The notes below the pieces were generated by a model that searched no databases, was not told the origin of the DNA, and saw only the letters and a program-made list of their open reading frames with translations. A program made the translations under genes and the position numbers. Below are positions 29,447 to 39,642 of a DNA stretch of 64,000 nucleotides, piece by piece. Source of the DNA: Microcystis aeruginosa LEGE 91341 (lineage in GTDB: Bacteria > Cyanobacteriota > Cyanobacteriia > Cyanobacteriales > Microcystaceae); contig NZ_JADEXY010000001.1 of NCBI RefSeq assembly GCF_015206885.1, forward strand, positions 1 through 64,000. The letters are read 5' to 3'. Numbering within the stretch: position 1 is the stretch's first letter; the number at the start of each line of letters is the position of its first letter.

Positions 29447-31246
29447 ATGAGTCTATCATCCTCCCCTGTGTCATCTCCGGTCAAAGAAAATGACTGGAGC
29501 TTATTATTAAGATTACTTCCCTACGCAAAAAAGCAAAAAGCCCTGCTATTTTGGTCATTAATACTTCTTTTTCCCCTATCTCTCACGGGGGCGATCCAAC
29601 CCTTAATTATCGGTCAAGCGGTTTCCCTTTTGCAAAAGGAACAAACTTGGGATTTTTTGGCTCGAATACCCTTAACAGCAGCCATTAATACCCTAATTAT
29701 TATCCTATCGGCTGCGATTATTTTACGACTGATTTTAGGGACAACACAAGGTTATCTAGTGCAGAAAGTCGGTCAGTCAATTACTGCTAATGTCCGGGAA
29801 GATTTATTTAGCCATGTTACTTCCCTTTCCTCTAGTTTTTTTGATCGCTCTCCCGTGGGACGTTTAGTCACTCGTTTAACTAGCGATGTGGAAGCATTAG
29901 GAGAAGTTTTTGCTAGTGGGGCGATCGGAGTTGTCAGTGATCTGGTTAATATTTTAGTTATTATCCTCACCATGTTTACCCTGCAATGGCAATTAGCTCT
30001 ATTGTTGGTGTTGATGTTATTTCCTGTCACTGCTTTAATTATCTTTTTTCAAAAACAATATCGCAGCGCTAACTATCAAGTACGCGAGCAATTATCAAAA
30101 CTTAATGCTCAATTACAGGAAAATGTAGTCGGAGTTAATATTGTTCAATTATTTCGCCGCGAACGCTTTAACGCTGAAATGTTTCGCGCTACCAATACTC
30201 AGTATCGTCGCTCCCTAGATAAAACAATTTTTTATGATTCGGCCGTCTCAGCTACTTTAGAATGGATCGGATTAATTGCCGTGGCAGGAGTATTATGGTT
30301 AGGGGGTATTTTGATTCTCCAAAAAACTATTGATTTTGGGGTTTTATCGGCTTTTATTTTATTCTCCCAACGTCTCTTTAATCCCCTGCGTCAGTTTGCC
30401 GAAAAATTTACCATGTTTCAATCGGGTTTTACTGCTATTGAGCGCATTGGGGAATTAATTAGTATTCCCATTGAAATCAAAGATTCTAACAATTATAAAG
30501 AGATTTCTTTCCCAGAAAAACGTCAAACTGGCGAGATTATTTTTGAAAATGTTTGGTTTGGTTATAAACCTGATGAATATATTATTAAAGGTCTTAATTT
30601 TACCATTAATCCCGGTGAAAAAGTCGCTTTAGTCGGTCCCACCGGTGCGGGAAAAAGTTCGATTATTCGTCTTCTCTGTCGTCTTTATGAACCAAGTAAG
30701 GGCAGAATTCTAGTGGATGGTATCGATATCCGTTATCTTCCCCAAGCGGAATTAAGACGTTATATCGGTGTGATTCTCCAAGAAACTTTTCTCTTTGCTG
30801 GAGATGTTACTCGCAATATTACTTTAGGAGAAAATTATGATTTTGAGCAGGTGAAGGCAGCGGCTAAATTAACTAATATCGATCACTTTATCGAGGAGTT
30901 ACCCGATGGTTATCATACTCTTTTACGCGAACGGGGCGCAAATTTATCGGGAGGACAAAAACAATTACTCGCTTTTGCGAGAGTCGCTATTCGTAATCCC
31001 GAAATTCTAGTTTTAGATGAAGCTACCGCTAGTTTAGACGTGGGGACAGAAGTATTAATTCAAGAAGCTTTAGAACAGATTTTAGTCGATCGTACTGCTA
31101 TTATTATCGCCCATCGTCTCTCCACTATTCGCAATGTCGATCGAATTCTTGTGCTGAAACGCGGGGAATTAGTCGAATCGGGAACCCATGAAGATTTATT
31201 AACCAAAGACGGCCTCTACGCTAGTTTATCGAAAATTTGGGTTTAA
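29447..31246 (+). CDS. ABC exporter, fused permease-ATPase (MsbA/LmrA type)
   Basis: A 599-residue half-transporter with six membrane helices (about 30-320) and a C-terminal ATPase. Walker A GPTGAGKSS starts at 397, and the signature LSGGQ is at 500-504, followed by the Walker B region ILVLDEATASLD. It is likely to homodimerise and export a lipid or hydrophobic compound. It starts 40 bp after the phosphotransacetylase-family gene and may be in the same transcription unit. Confidence 0.92.
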   Translation: MSLSSSPVSSPVKENDWSLLLRLLPYAKKQKALLFWSLILLFPLSLTGAIQPLIIGQAVSLLQKEQTWDFLARIPLTAAINTLIIILSAAIILRLILGTTQGYLVQKVGQSITANVREDLFSHVTSLSSSFFDRSPVGRLVTRLTSDVEALGEVFASGAIGVVSDLVNILVIILTMFTLQWQLALLLVLMLFPVTALIIFFQKQYRSANYQVREQLSKLNAQLQENVVGVNIVQLFRRERFNAEMFRATNTQYRRSLDKTIFYDSAVSATLEWIGLIAVAGVLWLGGILILQKTIDFGVLSAFILFSQRLFNPLRQFAEKFTMFQSGFTAIERIGELISIPIEIKDSNNYKEISFPEKRQTGEIIFENVWFGYKPDEYIIKGLNFTINPGEKVALVGPTGAGKSSIIRLLCRLYEPSKGRILVDGIDIRYLPQAELRRYIGVILQETFLFAGDVTRNITLGENYDFEQVKAAAKLTNIDHFIEELPDGYHTLLRERGANLSGGQKQLLAFARVAIRNPEILVLDEATASLDVGTEVLIQEALEQILVDRTAIIIAHRLSTIRNVDRILVLKRGELVESGTHEDLLTKDGLYASLSKIWV

Positions 31247-31270
31247 AACCCCGAAGTTCGAGCATTTGTA

Positions 31271-31744
31271 TTAAATTTTCCCATTCTTTTGCAAATAATC
31301 GACTAATGCCCATAATCCTAAGCGATAACTTTCGGCCCCAAAACCGCTAATCTGTCCGATAGCTATATCGGCAATGTAGGAATGATGACGAAAAGACTCG
31401 CGTTTGTAAATATTGCTTAAGTGTACTTCCACACAGGCAATTTTTGTGCCTAAGAGTGCGTCGCGGATGGCGATACTGGTATGAGTATAAGCTCCTGCAT
31501 TAATCAAAATACCGTCATGCTGACCCCATGCTTGCTGAATCCAGTCCACTAATTGCCCTTCCTGATTGGACTGGTGCGCGGTTAAATTCACCCCTAAACG
31601 GGTAGCTTCTTCGCTTAAAAACTGGTTAATCGCCTCTAAATTGATGTTACCGTAGAGATTCGGCTCTCTTTTCCCCAATAGGTTTAAATTCGGTCCGTGT
31701 AAAACCAGAATGCTTAGTTTATTCACTACTGTCTTCCCTATCAT
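31271..31744 (-). CDS. aroQ: Type II 3-dehydroquinate dehydratase
   Basis: Dehydrates 3-dehydroquinate to 3-dehydroshikimate in the shikimate pathway, as a dodecamer in the cytoplasm. The N-terminal signature [16 protein letters not shown], the catalytic tyrosine in PNLYG and the substrate-binding region [23 protein letters not shown] and [13 protein letters not shown] are present. It starts at ATG 31744; a GTG one codon upstream is possible. It is convergent with the ABC exporter. Confidence 0.96.
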   Translation of the reverse strand: MIGKTVVNKLSILVLHGPNLNLLGKREPNLYGNINLEAINQFLSEEATRLGVNLTAHQSNQEGQLVDWIQQAWGQHDGILINAGAYTHTSIAIRDALLGTKIACVEVHLSNIYKRESFRHHSYIADIAIGQISGFGAESYRLGLWALVDYLQKNGKI

Positions 31745-31969
31745 CACCAGAATTAATCTTATCTCGATCAGGGATTATTGCCTATCAACAGCATTTTTGC
31801 CGATTTAGTATCATTGGACTTGCTCCAGGAATATCGCTATATTTGATCAGTGGAGCGGGATAGCAAGGAAGCAGCGATCGCCGATAAATTGGTAGGGAGG
31901 GGAGTCCTTAATCATGCACCCCCTGTGCGACAATATATCGAGTTTGCCCTTGGCTAAAACCATTAATTG

Positions 31970-33622
31970 ATGACCTTGCCCATACAAGTTTTACCCCAAG
32001 ACGTAATCGATTTAATTGCCGCAGGAGAGGTAATCGACTCTTTAGGCGCTGTAGTGCGGGAATTAGTCGAAAATGCCATTGATGCGGGGGCAGATAGGAT
32101 TAGCATTGATATATCTCCCCAAAATTGGCGAATACAAGTATCGGATAACGGTAGGGGAATGTCTAGAGAAGATTTGCAACTGTGTAGCTATGCCCACAGT
32201 ACCAGCAAAATCCGCCAACGGGACGATCTTTGGCAGATTACCAGTCTCGGATTCCGTGGTGAAGCTTTGCACAGTATCGCACAGGTGGCGCGTCTGCGGG
32301 TTGCCAGTCGTCATGACGATGATTTAGGTTGTTATTGTCTTTACAATCACCGGGGTGAGCCGGATAATTTAGAAACGATTCCTATAGCTATCGGCACTAT
32401 CGTCACGGTAGAGAATCTCTTTGGTAACTTTCCCGTGCGTCGTCAAGCTTTACCTTCAATTAACAAACAATTAAAGGATATACAGACTTTAATTCATAAT
32501 TTTGCTCTCTGTCATCCCCAAATTACTTGGCAGGTTTTCCAAGATCATCAAGATTGGTTACGCATCAGTCCGAGTAAGGATGCCAGTCAAATATTACCGC
32601 AATTAGTTAAATCTCTGCATTTTAACGATTTAGCAGCCCTAAAACTTGACTTAACGACTCCTGACGCAGAATTGGCTCAAATTGAATTAGTCATTGGGTT
32701 GCCCGATCGCATTTCTCGCCATCAACCGGATTGGGTTAAAATTGCTGTTAATGGGCGAATGGTGCGCTCATCGGAGTTAGAACAGGCAATATTTCAAGCT
32801 TTCGCTCGCACAGTCCCGAAAGATCGCTATCCCGTTTGTTTTCTCCATTTACATCTTAACCCTCGTTCGATCGATTGGAATCGTCACCCAGCTAAAGCGG
32901 AAATATACCTGCATAACCTCGTTTTTTGGCAAGAACAGATAATTTCAGCCATAGACAAGGCGTTAGGACTAAATCCCGAACATATACCCGAAAAAGCGCA
33001 AAATCAGCGCATCAGTCAAATTCTCAAGGCTGCCGAAGAAAAAAGCACTTATATAATAGGGGAGAAATCCAGGAAAAATCGGCTGGAATTAAAGGCATTA
33101 GCCCAAATTCATCAAACTTATATAGTTGCCGAACATCCTAACGGATTATGGTTAGTGGAACAACATATTGCCCATGAGCGGGTTTTGTACGAACGTTTAG
33201 AGGATAACTGGGAAATCGTGCCTTTAGACAATCCGATCATCTTAAATCAGTTAACTACTCGACAAATCGAACAATTACAACGTTTAGGATTAGAAGTTGC
33301 TAGTTTTGGCGATCGCTCTTGGGCAATTCGTAGTATTCCTGTTCTACTAAAAGAACGGGAGGATCGGGCTGATGCTTTACTAGAATTAAGTTTAGGGGGG
33401 GATTTACAAACTGCTCAGGTGGCCACCGCTTGCCGTAGTGCGATCCGCAACGGTACAGCTTTAAGTTTAGAAGAAATGCAGAATTTACTCGATGATTGGC
33501 AAAATACCCGTAATCCCCGCACTTGTCCGCATGGAAGACCGATTTACTTATCCTTAGAAGAAACTTCGCTCGCTCGCTTCTTCCGTCGTCATTGGGTAAT
33601 CGGCAAAAGTCACGGCATTTAA
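31970..33622 (+). CDS. mutL: DNA mismatch repair protein MutL
   Basis: A 550-residue MutL. The GHKL ATPase motifs are ELVENAIDAGA, DNGRGM, and TSKI with GFRGEAL. The C-terminal part keeps CPHGRP and an EQHIAHERVLYE sequence, a variant of the DQHA(x2)E(x4)E metal site of MutL endonucleases, with Glu for Asp and Ile for Ala. This suggests that it nicks DNA itself, as expected where MutH is absent. The upstream gap of 222 bp shows no other gene. Confidence 0.94.
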   Translation: MTLPIQVLPQDVIDLIAAGEVIDSLGAVVRELVENAIDAGADRISIDISPQNWRIQVSDNGRGMSREDLQLCSYAHSTSKIRQRDDLWQITSLGFRGEALHSIAQVARLRVASRHDDDLGCYCLYNHRGEPDNLETIPIAIGTIVTVENLFGNFPVRRQALPSINKQLKDIQTLIHNFALCHPQITWQVFQDHQDWLRISPSKDASQILPQLVKSLHFNDLAALKLDLTTPDAELAQIELVIGLPDRISRHQPDWVKIAVNGRMVRSSELEQAIFQAFARTVPKDRYPVCFLHLHLNPRSIDWNRHPAKAEIYLHNLVFWQEQIISAIDKALGLNPEHIPEKAQNQRISQILKAAEEKSTYIIGEKSRKNRLELKALAQIHQTYIVAEHPNGLWLVEQHIAHERVLYERLEDNWEIVPLDNPIILNQLTTRQIEQLQRLGLEVASFGDRSWAIRSIPVLLKEREDRADALLELSLGGDLQTAQVATACRSAIRNGTALSLEEMQNLLDDWQNTRNPRTCPHGRPIYLSLEETSLARFFRRHWVIGKSHGI

Positions 33623-33803
33623 TCAGTTATCAGTGATCAGTTATCAGTTATTAGTGAACTGTTCACTGAAAATTGGCAGATATGGCTAGGGAGCATCTCA
33701 TACTAAATCCGTTAAGTATAGGCTACTTATGAGGACAGGCAAAAGGCAATAGGCAATAGGCAAAAGGAGCAATAGATAATCAGTTTTAATAACTGGATTT
33801 AGT
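33623..33803. mobile_element. CAGTTATC repeat and MITE family C, copy 2
   Basis: Directly after mutL come CAGTTATC-type units (33623-33652). A family C element follows at 33701-33803, from TACTAAATCCG to AACTGGATTTAGTG, with three to four units of AGGCAAT/AGGCAAA inside. No gene is visible here. Confidence 0.65.
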
Positions 33804-33881
33804 GTCAGTTTTTTGCTCCCCTCTCCCTTCTCCCATGGGGTGAGATGCGTCTGATGACGCATCCTCTCTGTTTAGGTTTTC

Positions 33882-34352
33882 TTACATTTTGCTGAGAATA
33901 CGCTGGACTATATCCATTCCTGTGAAGGCTTGCCAGCCAAAAAGACCTAAAATGACGGCATTAAGGGTAATATGGGTGATTCTAGCCAATTCGTTGCCTT
34001 TTTGCATTAAAGGTACTAAAGCGGCACTGATTGAGATTAAACCCACCATCCCTAAACCGGCCAGCAGATGGGGACCGACAAATAATTTACCGTTATTAAT
34101 ATAAGTCACCGCCATACCCCCGATCGTCCCCAACACCATTAAAGCGAGGATGAGGGAGCCAATTTGATAGTGTTTAGTGCGAAAATTTTTGGGCAATAAT
34201 TCTTTTTTTAGATCTTTATCTGCTGTCCGCGTCCGTCGCCATTGTAGCCCCGAATAGAGCGCATAGATAGTTAATCCTAATAAAACCCACATGAGAATGG
34301 GATGGCCAAATTGTGACCAAGTTTTTACGGCACTGGGAATCTCGAAGTTCAT
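33882..34352 (-). CDS. DUF4079 membrane protein
   Basis: A 156-residue integral membrane protein with about four helices, for example HPILMWVLLGLTIYAL and the C-terminal THITLNAVILGLFGWQAF. Conserved histidines (H17, H61, H95, H126 region) in or near the helices recall haem-binding cytochrome b561-like proteins, but this is inference. The family is found widely in cyanobacteria and plant plastids, and its function is unknown. Confidence 0.82.
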   Translation of the reverse strand: MNFEIPSAVKTWSQFGHPILMWVLLGLTIYALYSGLQWRRTRTADKDLKKELLPKNFRTKHYQIGSLILALMVLGTIGGMAVTYINNGKLFVGPHLLAGLGMVGLISISAALVPLMQKGNELARITHITLNAVILGLFGWQAFTGMDIVQRILSKM

Positions 34353-34442
34353 AGTTGTCTGTTCTCATCAAAGATCGCTTCTTAATAAAAATTAACATGA
34401 ATCGCTCGCGCTTCCTTGTTTTCTGGGTCACTAGACCTGTCA

Positions 34443-34607
34443 TACTAAATCCCGTTTAAAAGCTATAGGAGAGTGGGGTGCGGGGAGAATAAATAAAAAT
34501 AGTCTCCTGACTATCTTTGTTCAAACCAACATTTAAATCAACCAAGGTCGATCGCAAATCGCTATGATAGAATATTGGGTCTTTAATTTCCGTCCCCTCC
34601 TCCCTTT
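34443..34607. other. Intergenic stretch upstream of der with one family C end
   Basis: A single TACTAAATCC terminus of family C starts at 34443, with no matching partner, followed by the common filler GGGGAGAATAAATAAAAATAGTCTCCTGAC. The promoter of der probably lies in 34520-34600, but no clear -35/-10 pair can be defended. Confidence 0.45.
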
Positions 34608-35966
34608 ATGAAACTGCCTGTCGTCGCTATTATCGGTCGTCCCAATGTGGGCAAATCTACCCTCGTCAATCGTATCGCTGGAGATCAACAGGCGATCGTT
34701 TTCGATCAACCCGGGATTACCAGAGATCGCACCTATCAACCAGCTTTCTGGTGCGATCGAGATTTTCAAATTGTCGATACAGGAGGGCTAGTTTTTAACG
34801 ATGACAGCGAATTTCTCCCTTTAATCCGCGAACAGGCTTTAATCGCCCTAGCAGAGGCAAGTGTGGCGATTTTTGTCGTCGATGGCCAGGCAGGAATTAC
34901 CGCCGGCGATCGAGAAATTGCCGCTTGGTTACGACAGCAAAATGTCCCGATACTTTTGGCAGTTAATAAATGTGAATCGGTGGAACAGGGTATCCTGCAA
35001 GCGACGGAATTCTGGGAATTAGCCATCGGTGAACCCTTCCCCATCTCGGCCATTCACGGCTCTGGTACAGGAGAACTACTTGATGCGCTGATTAAATATT
35101 TGCCACCCGGGGCGGCAATTCCCGAAAATGAAGAAATTAAAGTGGCAATTATCGGTCGTCCTAACGTCGGTAAATCCAGTCTCCTCAATGCTTTAACTGG
35201 ACAACAACGGGCGATCGTTAGTCCGATTTCGGGAACCACCAGAGACTCGATCGATACTTTAATTGAACGAGAAGGACAGGTGTATCGGTTAATTGACACC
35301 GCCGGCATTCGCCGCAAGAAGAATGTGGACTATGGAGCCGAATTTTTCAGTATTAACCGTGCTTTTAAGGCAATTCGCCGGTCTGACGTGGTGCTATTCG
35401 TCATCGATGTGCTAGATGGTGTCACCGAACAGGATTTAAAATTAGCGGGGCGAATCATTGAAGAAGGGCGTGCGGTGGTGTTAGTGGTCAATAAATGGGA
35501 TGCGGTGGAGAAAGACACCTATACCATCAATACTTACACCAAAATGCTCCAGGATCGGCTGTATTTCATGGATTGGGCAGAAATGATCTTTGTCAGCGCC
35601 ATGACGGGGCAAAGAGTCACCAAAATCCTCGAATTAGTCGATATTGCCGCCGAATCTCACCGTCGTCGCGTCAGTACCTCGGTAATCAACGATGTGATCG
35701 AAGATGCGGTTAAATGGCACAATCCCCCCACCACCCGGGGCGGAAAACAGGGGAAACTATACTATGGCACGCAAGTATCGAGTCAACCCCCCACGATCGC
35801 CCTTTTCGTTAACGATCCCCAGCGCTTTAATGATAACTATCGCCGTTACATCGAAGGGCAATTCCGGCAACAGTTAGGCTTTAAAGGAACCCCGATCCGC
35901 TTAATCTGGCGGGGCAAACCGGCGCGAGAAGTGGAAAAAACGGTTAATAGAGCCACCAAGGTCTAA
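34608..35966 (+). CDS. der: Ribosome-assembly GTPase Der (EngA)
   Basis: A double-GTPase essential for 50S subunit assembly. Two G1 motifs GRPNVGKST and GRPNVGKSS head the two G domains, with DTGG and DTAGI as the two G3 motifs and NKCE and NKWD as G4. A KH-like C-terminal domain completes its 452 residues. The ecfT gene begins 3 bp after its stop codon, so the two are probably translated from one transcript. Confidence 0.97.
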   Translation: MKLPVVAIIGRPNVGKSTLVNRIAGDQQAIVFDQPGITRDRTYQPAFWCDRDFQIVDTGGLVFNDDSEFLPLIREQALIALAEASVAIFVVDGQAGITAGDREIAAWLRQQNVPILLAVNKCESVEQGILQATEFWELAIGEPFPISAIHGSGTGELLDALIKYLPPGAAIPENEEIKVAIIGRPNVGKSSLLNALTGQQRAIVSPISGTTRDSIDTLIEREGQVYRLIDTAGIRRKKNVDYGAEFFSINRAFKAIRRSDVVLFVIDVLDGVTEQDLKLAGRIIEEGRAVVLVVNKWDAVEKDTYTINTYTKMLQDRLYFMDWAEMIFVSAMTGQRVTKILELVDIAAESHRRRVSTSVINDVIEDAVKWHNPPTTRGGKQGKLYYGTQVSSQPPTIALFVNDPQRFNDNYRRYIEGQFRQQLGFKGTPIRLIWRGKPAREVEKTVNRATKV

Positions 35967-35969
35967 TTT

Positions 35970-36845
35970 ATGGATTTATTGCGAAGTTTGCCCATCGGTC
36001 TTTATCTCGATCAACCGATCACCCGACTACATCAACTAGATGCCAGGGTAAAATTTATCTGGTTAATGGCGTTTTTAGCAGCACCTTTATTGGCTAATGC
36101 TTGGTGGCGTTTAGCTTTGGTGGGATTATTAATGTTGTTAACCCTGCTTGCACCTATTCCCCCCCGCGTCTGGCGGCAACAGATGGGCTGGCTGATATTT
36201 TTAGCGATTATCGTCTTTCTGATTACTGCCATCACTCCCGATGGTTTAGGGGTGAGTATTCAGCCTCGTTTACCGGAGGAAGGGCTGAATTTACCGCCAG
36301 CAAGTGATTATCAGTATGTTTTATGGGATAAAGGCCGTTTATTTGTTACCCGACGTTCTTTGGAATTAGCAGTGAGAATTAGTACCCTAATTTTTACTTT
36401 GATTTATAGCACTAATCTCTTTTTATTGACGACGGCCCCGGAAGAAATTACCGAAGGTTTAGAGAATTTAATCAGTCCTTTACGGCGATTTAATGTGCCG
36501 GTGACGGAAATTTCTCTGACTCTGACCCTCTCTTTGCGCTTTATTCCTCTGGTTTTAGAAGAAGTGCAAAATCTAGCTAGGGCAGTGCGAACTAGGGCGA
36601 TCGATTGGCAAAAATTAGGGATTAAAAGAAGTTTAAACGTCTGGTTAACAGTCGTGGAAAAGTTACTAGATAATTTGCTTTTACGCGCCGAACAAATAGC
36701 GATCGCTATGGAGGTTCGCGGTTTTACCAGTCCCAATCAGCATCAAGTACGCTGGCACCAATTACAGTTAAGATGGGCTGATTTTATTGCTTTATTTTTG
36801 TTAATTCCCTTTTGGGCAGCCCGATTAGTTTGGGGGGGGTTATAG
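35970..36845 (+). CDS. ecfT: Energy-coupling factor transporter T component (EcfT/CbiQ)
   Basis: The membrane coupling subunit of ECF-type vitamin or metal transporters, 291 residues with about five helices. It has two cytoplasmic Ala-Arg-x motifs: ARAVRTRAIDW, then the family-typical AEQIAIAMEVRGF near residue 245. The S component and the ATPases are not nearby, so it probably serves several substrate binders. It is tightly coupled to der, an arrangement I see here but cannot rate for conservation. Confidence 0.88.
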   Translation: MDLLRSLPIGLYLDQPITRLHQLDARVKFIWLMAFLAAPLLANAWWRLALVGLLMLLTLLAPIPPRVWRQQMGWLIFLAIIVFLITAITPDGLGVSIQPRLPEEGLNLPPASDYQYVLWDKGRLFVTRRSLELAVRISTLIFTLIYSTNLFLLTTAPEEITEGLENLISPLRRFNVPVTEISLTLTLSLRFIPLVLEEVQNLARAVRTRAIDWQKLGIKRSLNVWLTVVEKLLDNLLLRAEQIAIAMEVRGFTSPNQHQVRWHQLQLRWADFIALFLLIPFWAARLVWGGL

Positions 36846-37060
36846 CAGTTATCAGTTATCAGTTAGCAGTTAGCAGTTATCAGTTATCACTTCACTGATT
36901 ACTCTTTACTGTTTACTAAAAAAACTCGCCACTTGCCAATTTCCTACTACAGATAGATAAGTAGTCATGCAAAATAAATTTCCTAGTGAAGACAGGCAAA
37001 AGGCAAGAGGGAAAAGGCAAGAGGGGAAATAAATAATCAGTTTTTAATAACTGGATTTAG
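36846..37060. repeat. CAGTTAT heptamers and a family C end
   Basis: Six CAGTTAT/CAGTTAG units follow ecfT (36846-36889). From about 36991 a family C-like sequence (GACAGGCAAAAGGCAAGAGG ... AACTGGATTTAGG) has one recognisable end only. The remaining 240 bp up to the RTX gene hold a long inverted repeat, listed separately. Confidence 0.7.
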
Positions 37061-37171
37061 GATAATTCTCCCTTTCTGCCACCCCAGGAGACTCCTTCCA
37101 CAGAATCAATGCCACTGGCTGCTTGCCCCCCCTAAATGGTTACATACGATACATAATCTGTTATCATGTAG

Positions 37172-37269
37172 ATACGGCGATTCTTCTGTCCGTTTTGTAC
37201 CGATAACTCCTTATTGGATAAGCATTTCCACTTACAAGATGTACCAGACTGAGCCTGAATCCGCCGTAT
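37172..37269. promoter_or_regulatory. Long inverted repeat upstream of the RTX gene
   Basis: ATACGGCGATTC (37172-37183) is repeated inverted as GAATCCGCCGTAT (37257-37269), one base longer. GTACC/GGTAC-like bases lie inside both arms. The structure ends 30 bp before the RTX start codon. It could be a 5' leader hairpin or the ends of a small element. Confidence 0.4.
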
Positions 37270-37299
37270 GTATAGAATTGTTGATTGGGAATTTTTATT

Positions 37300-39582
37300 A
37301 TGACATTGCAGGAAGGCACTTACATCTGGGAATACGGCGATACCACCCAGGCTCTCTGGTTCACCGCTTCTTACAACACGGTCACAAATAAGTGGACTGT
37401 TGATATGAAGAACGGGTCGATGGACCTCAACGCATTGTGGTGGTCTAATGGCGATAGCAACGCGGATGGCGCTATCAAGTTGTTATCAAAGGATAACAGT
37501 CTCAATATGAATGGGACTGGTATCGTCTGGGATGGATACGACAAGATTTCCGATACGGGGTTAACGGGAACGGAGCATAATGGCAGCAATCTTCTGACTG
37601 CGGGTAATACCTACACTTACAGCTACAGCAAGGATCAAGGGGTAGAGATTGAATCGTTATTGGCGCAGGGTGTTGTCACCCTTGGTGTCAGAGCCACAAG
37701 CGTCAACGGCACTGGTGGTATCAAGGCGGTAGATGGGCAATTTGTTTTCGTTCCCTACGACAATACCCCACCCACAGTGACAGTCGATATCGTTAATGCT
37801 TCCCTGAACGACGGAACTAACAGTTCTCTAGTCAGCTTTGAATTCAGCGAAGATGTCACCGGTTTTGCCGACAGTGATGTGAACGTCAGCGGCGGAACCT
37901 TGAGCGACTTCACCCAGGTGGATGGCAACAGCTATACGGCCATCTTCACGGCCGACGATGCTGTGGAAACCATTGGCTCGGTGTCCGTGGCAGCCGATAG
38001 CTACAGTGACGCGGCCGGTAACAATGGTGGGGCCGGCTCGGATACGGTGACGATTGACACGCTCAATCCGACCCTCGCAGTCGATATAGTTGATGCTTCC
38101 CTGAACGACGGAACTAACAGTTCTCTAGTCAGCTTTGAATTCAGCGAAGATGTCACCGGTTTTGCCGACAGTGATGTGAACGTCAGCGGCGGAACCCTGA
38201 GCGACTTCACCCAGGTGGATGGCAACAGCTATACGGCCATCTTCACGGCCGACGATGGGGTGGAAACCACTGGCTCGGTGTCCGTGGCAGCCGATAGCTA
38301 CAGTGATCTTGTCGGTAACAATGGTGGAGCTGGCTCGGATACGGTGACGATTGATACACTTAATCCGACCCTCGCAGTCGATATAGTTGATGCTTCCCTG
38401 AACGACGGAACTAACAGTTCTCTAGTCAGCTTTGAATTCAGCGAAGATGTCACCGGTTTTGCCGACAGTGATGTGAACGTCAGCGGCGGAACCTTGAGCG
38501 ACTTCACCCAGGTGGATGGCAACAGCTATACGGCCATCTTCACGGCCGACGATGCTGTGGAAACCACTGGCTCGGTGTCCGTGGCAGCCGATAGCTACAG
38601 TGACGCGGCCGGTAACAATGGTGGAGCCGGCTCGGATACGGTGACGATTGATACACTTAATCCGACCGTGGGCATCACCTTCGACAACTCACCACTCACC
38701 GGCCAGAACTTTAGCACTACAGTTACCTTCCAGTTCAGCGAAGCCGTAAGTTTCACGGCCAGTAATGTCACCCTAGCCAACGGGGTGTTGAGCAACTTCA
38801 CTGGCAGCGGCAGCAGCTACACCGCCACCTTCACCGCGACTGACTTCCAGTCGCCAACGGGAACAGTGGCAGTGTCCAACGACTATTTCGATACCCTTGG
38901 CAACCAGGGTGTTGCCAATTCGGCCAACATCGCCCTGACCGTGGGCGGCGGTTCTGACCCGAATGATGGGCCGTCTGGAGGCGACAGTGTGATTGGCTCA
39001 GGTACAATTGGCGCGGATTTCATCACCGGATCAACCGGTGACGACGACCTTAGCGGCATCGACGGCGCTGACACCATCAATGGCGGCGACGGCAATGACA
39101 CCATCAACGGCGGCACCGGCGCCGACATTATCAGGGGCGGCACCGGCAACGACAACATCATCGGACTCGGCGGCTTTGATCTGATCTACGGCGGATCTGG
39201 CAATGATACCATCAATGGTGGTAATGGTATTGACACCATCGTCGGCGGGTTCGGCAACGATTCCCTCATCGGTGGCGGCGGCGACACCTTCCAGTTTCTG
39301 AGCATCTACGACCAGCAGGATGTGATCACCGGTTTCAACGACACCATCGTGTTCGATATAACCGGTGCCAGCGCCTTCACAGCCTTGGGTAGCGGGGCTT
39401 TGGGAACTACAACCTACACCGGTGCAATTGCTGGCGGTTACCTCACCTACAGCGGCGGGGTACTCTCCTACGATGCCGATGGCTCTGCGGGATCAACCTT
39501 CAGTCCGTTGGCGATCATCACGTTGACCGGAACTCTCACCCCCATCCTCTCCGACACCAACGTGCTGTTCCAGGCGCTCTAG
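37300..39582 (+). CDS. Secreted RTX protein with Ig-like repeats
   Basis: A 760-residue surface or secreted protein. A unique N-terminal domain (1-155) is followed by three nearly identical 99-residue Ig-like repeats (156-254, 255-353, 354-452) and a diverged fourth (453-551), each with the pattern VSFEFSEDVTGF. Calcium-binding nonapeptides (GGDGNDTINGG and similar) fill about 580-665, and the end lacks Cys, as in type I secretion substrates. No Sec signal is seen, so export by a type I system is likely; none is encoded here. Base composition is clearly more GC-rich than in neighbours, suggesting transfer. ATG at 37300 is preferred to TTG at 37285. Confidence 0.88.
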   Translation: MTLQEGTYIWEYGDTTQALWFTASYNTVTNKWTVDMKNGSMDLNALWWSNGDSNADGAIKLLSKDNSLNMNGTGIVWDGYDKISDTGLTGTEHNGSNLLTAGNTYTYSYSKDQGVEIESLLAQGVVTLGVRATSVNGTGGIKAVDGQFVFVPYDNTPPTVTVDIVNASLNDGTNSSLVSFEFSEDVTGFADSDVNVSGGTLSDFTQVDGNSYTAIFTADDAVETIGSVSVAADSYSDAAGNNGGAGSDTVTIDTLNPTLAVDIVDASLNDGTNSSLVSFEFSEDVTGFADSDVNVSGGTLSDFTQVDGNSYTAIFTADDGVETTGSVSVAADSYSDLVGNNGGAGSDTVTIDTLNPTLAVDIVDASLNDGTNSSLVSFEFSEDVTGFADSDVNVSGGTLSDFTQVDGNSYTAIFTADDAVETTGSVSVAADSYSDAAGNNGGAGSDTVTIDTLNPTVGITFDNSPLTGQNFSTTVTFQFSEAVSFTASNVTLANGVLSNFTGSGSSYTATFTATDFQSPTGTVAVSNDYFDTLGNQGVANSANIALTVGGGSDPNDGPSGGDSVIGSGTIGADFITGSTGDDDLSGIDGADTINGGDGNDTINGGTGADIIRGGTGNDNIIGLGGFDLIYGGSGNDTINGGNGIDTIVGGFGNDSLIGGGGDTFQFLSIYDQQDVITGFNDTIVFDITGASAFTALGSGALGTTTYTGAIAGGYLTYSGGVLSYDADGSAGSTFSPLAIITLTGTLTPILSDTNVLFQAL
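37765..38655 (+). repeat. Three near-identical 297-bp coding repeats
   Basis: Units 37765-38061, 38062-38358 and 38359-38655 encode the Ig-like domains of the RTX protein. Units 2 and 3 differ by only a few bases, with synonymous changes such as ACGCTC/ACACTT at the joints. The low divergence at DNA level points to recent amplification or gene conversion. Confidence 0.93.
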
Positions 39583-39593
39583 CTCAAGCAGGC

Positions 39594-39642
39594 ATTCCCC
39601 GTCTTATTTCTCCGGCCCCTGCTGGCCATTATTGCGGGGAAT
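39594..39642 (+). terminator. Probable terminator of the RTX gene
   Basis: An outer stem ATTCCCCG / CGGGGAAT encloses a small GGCC/GGCC hairpin. It starts 12 bp past the stop codon, and a T/C-rich stretch follows (TTCTTAACTTCTTCT). The stem is good but the T run is broken. Confidence 0.5.

Noticed and set aside
38001-38522. Two nearly identical minus-strand open frames 297 bp apart opposite the RTX gene
   Set aside because: They are opposite-strand shadows of the duplicated Ig-like coding repeats, with no start signals.
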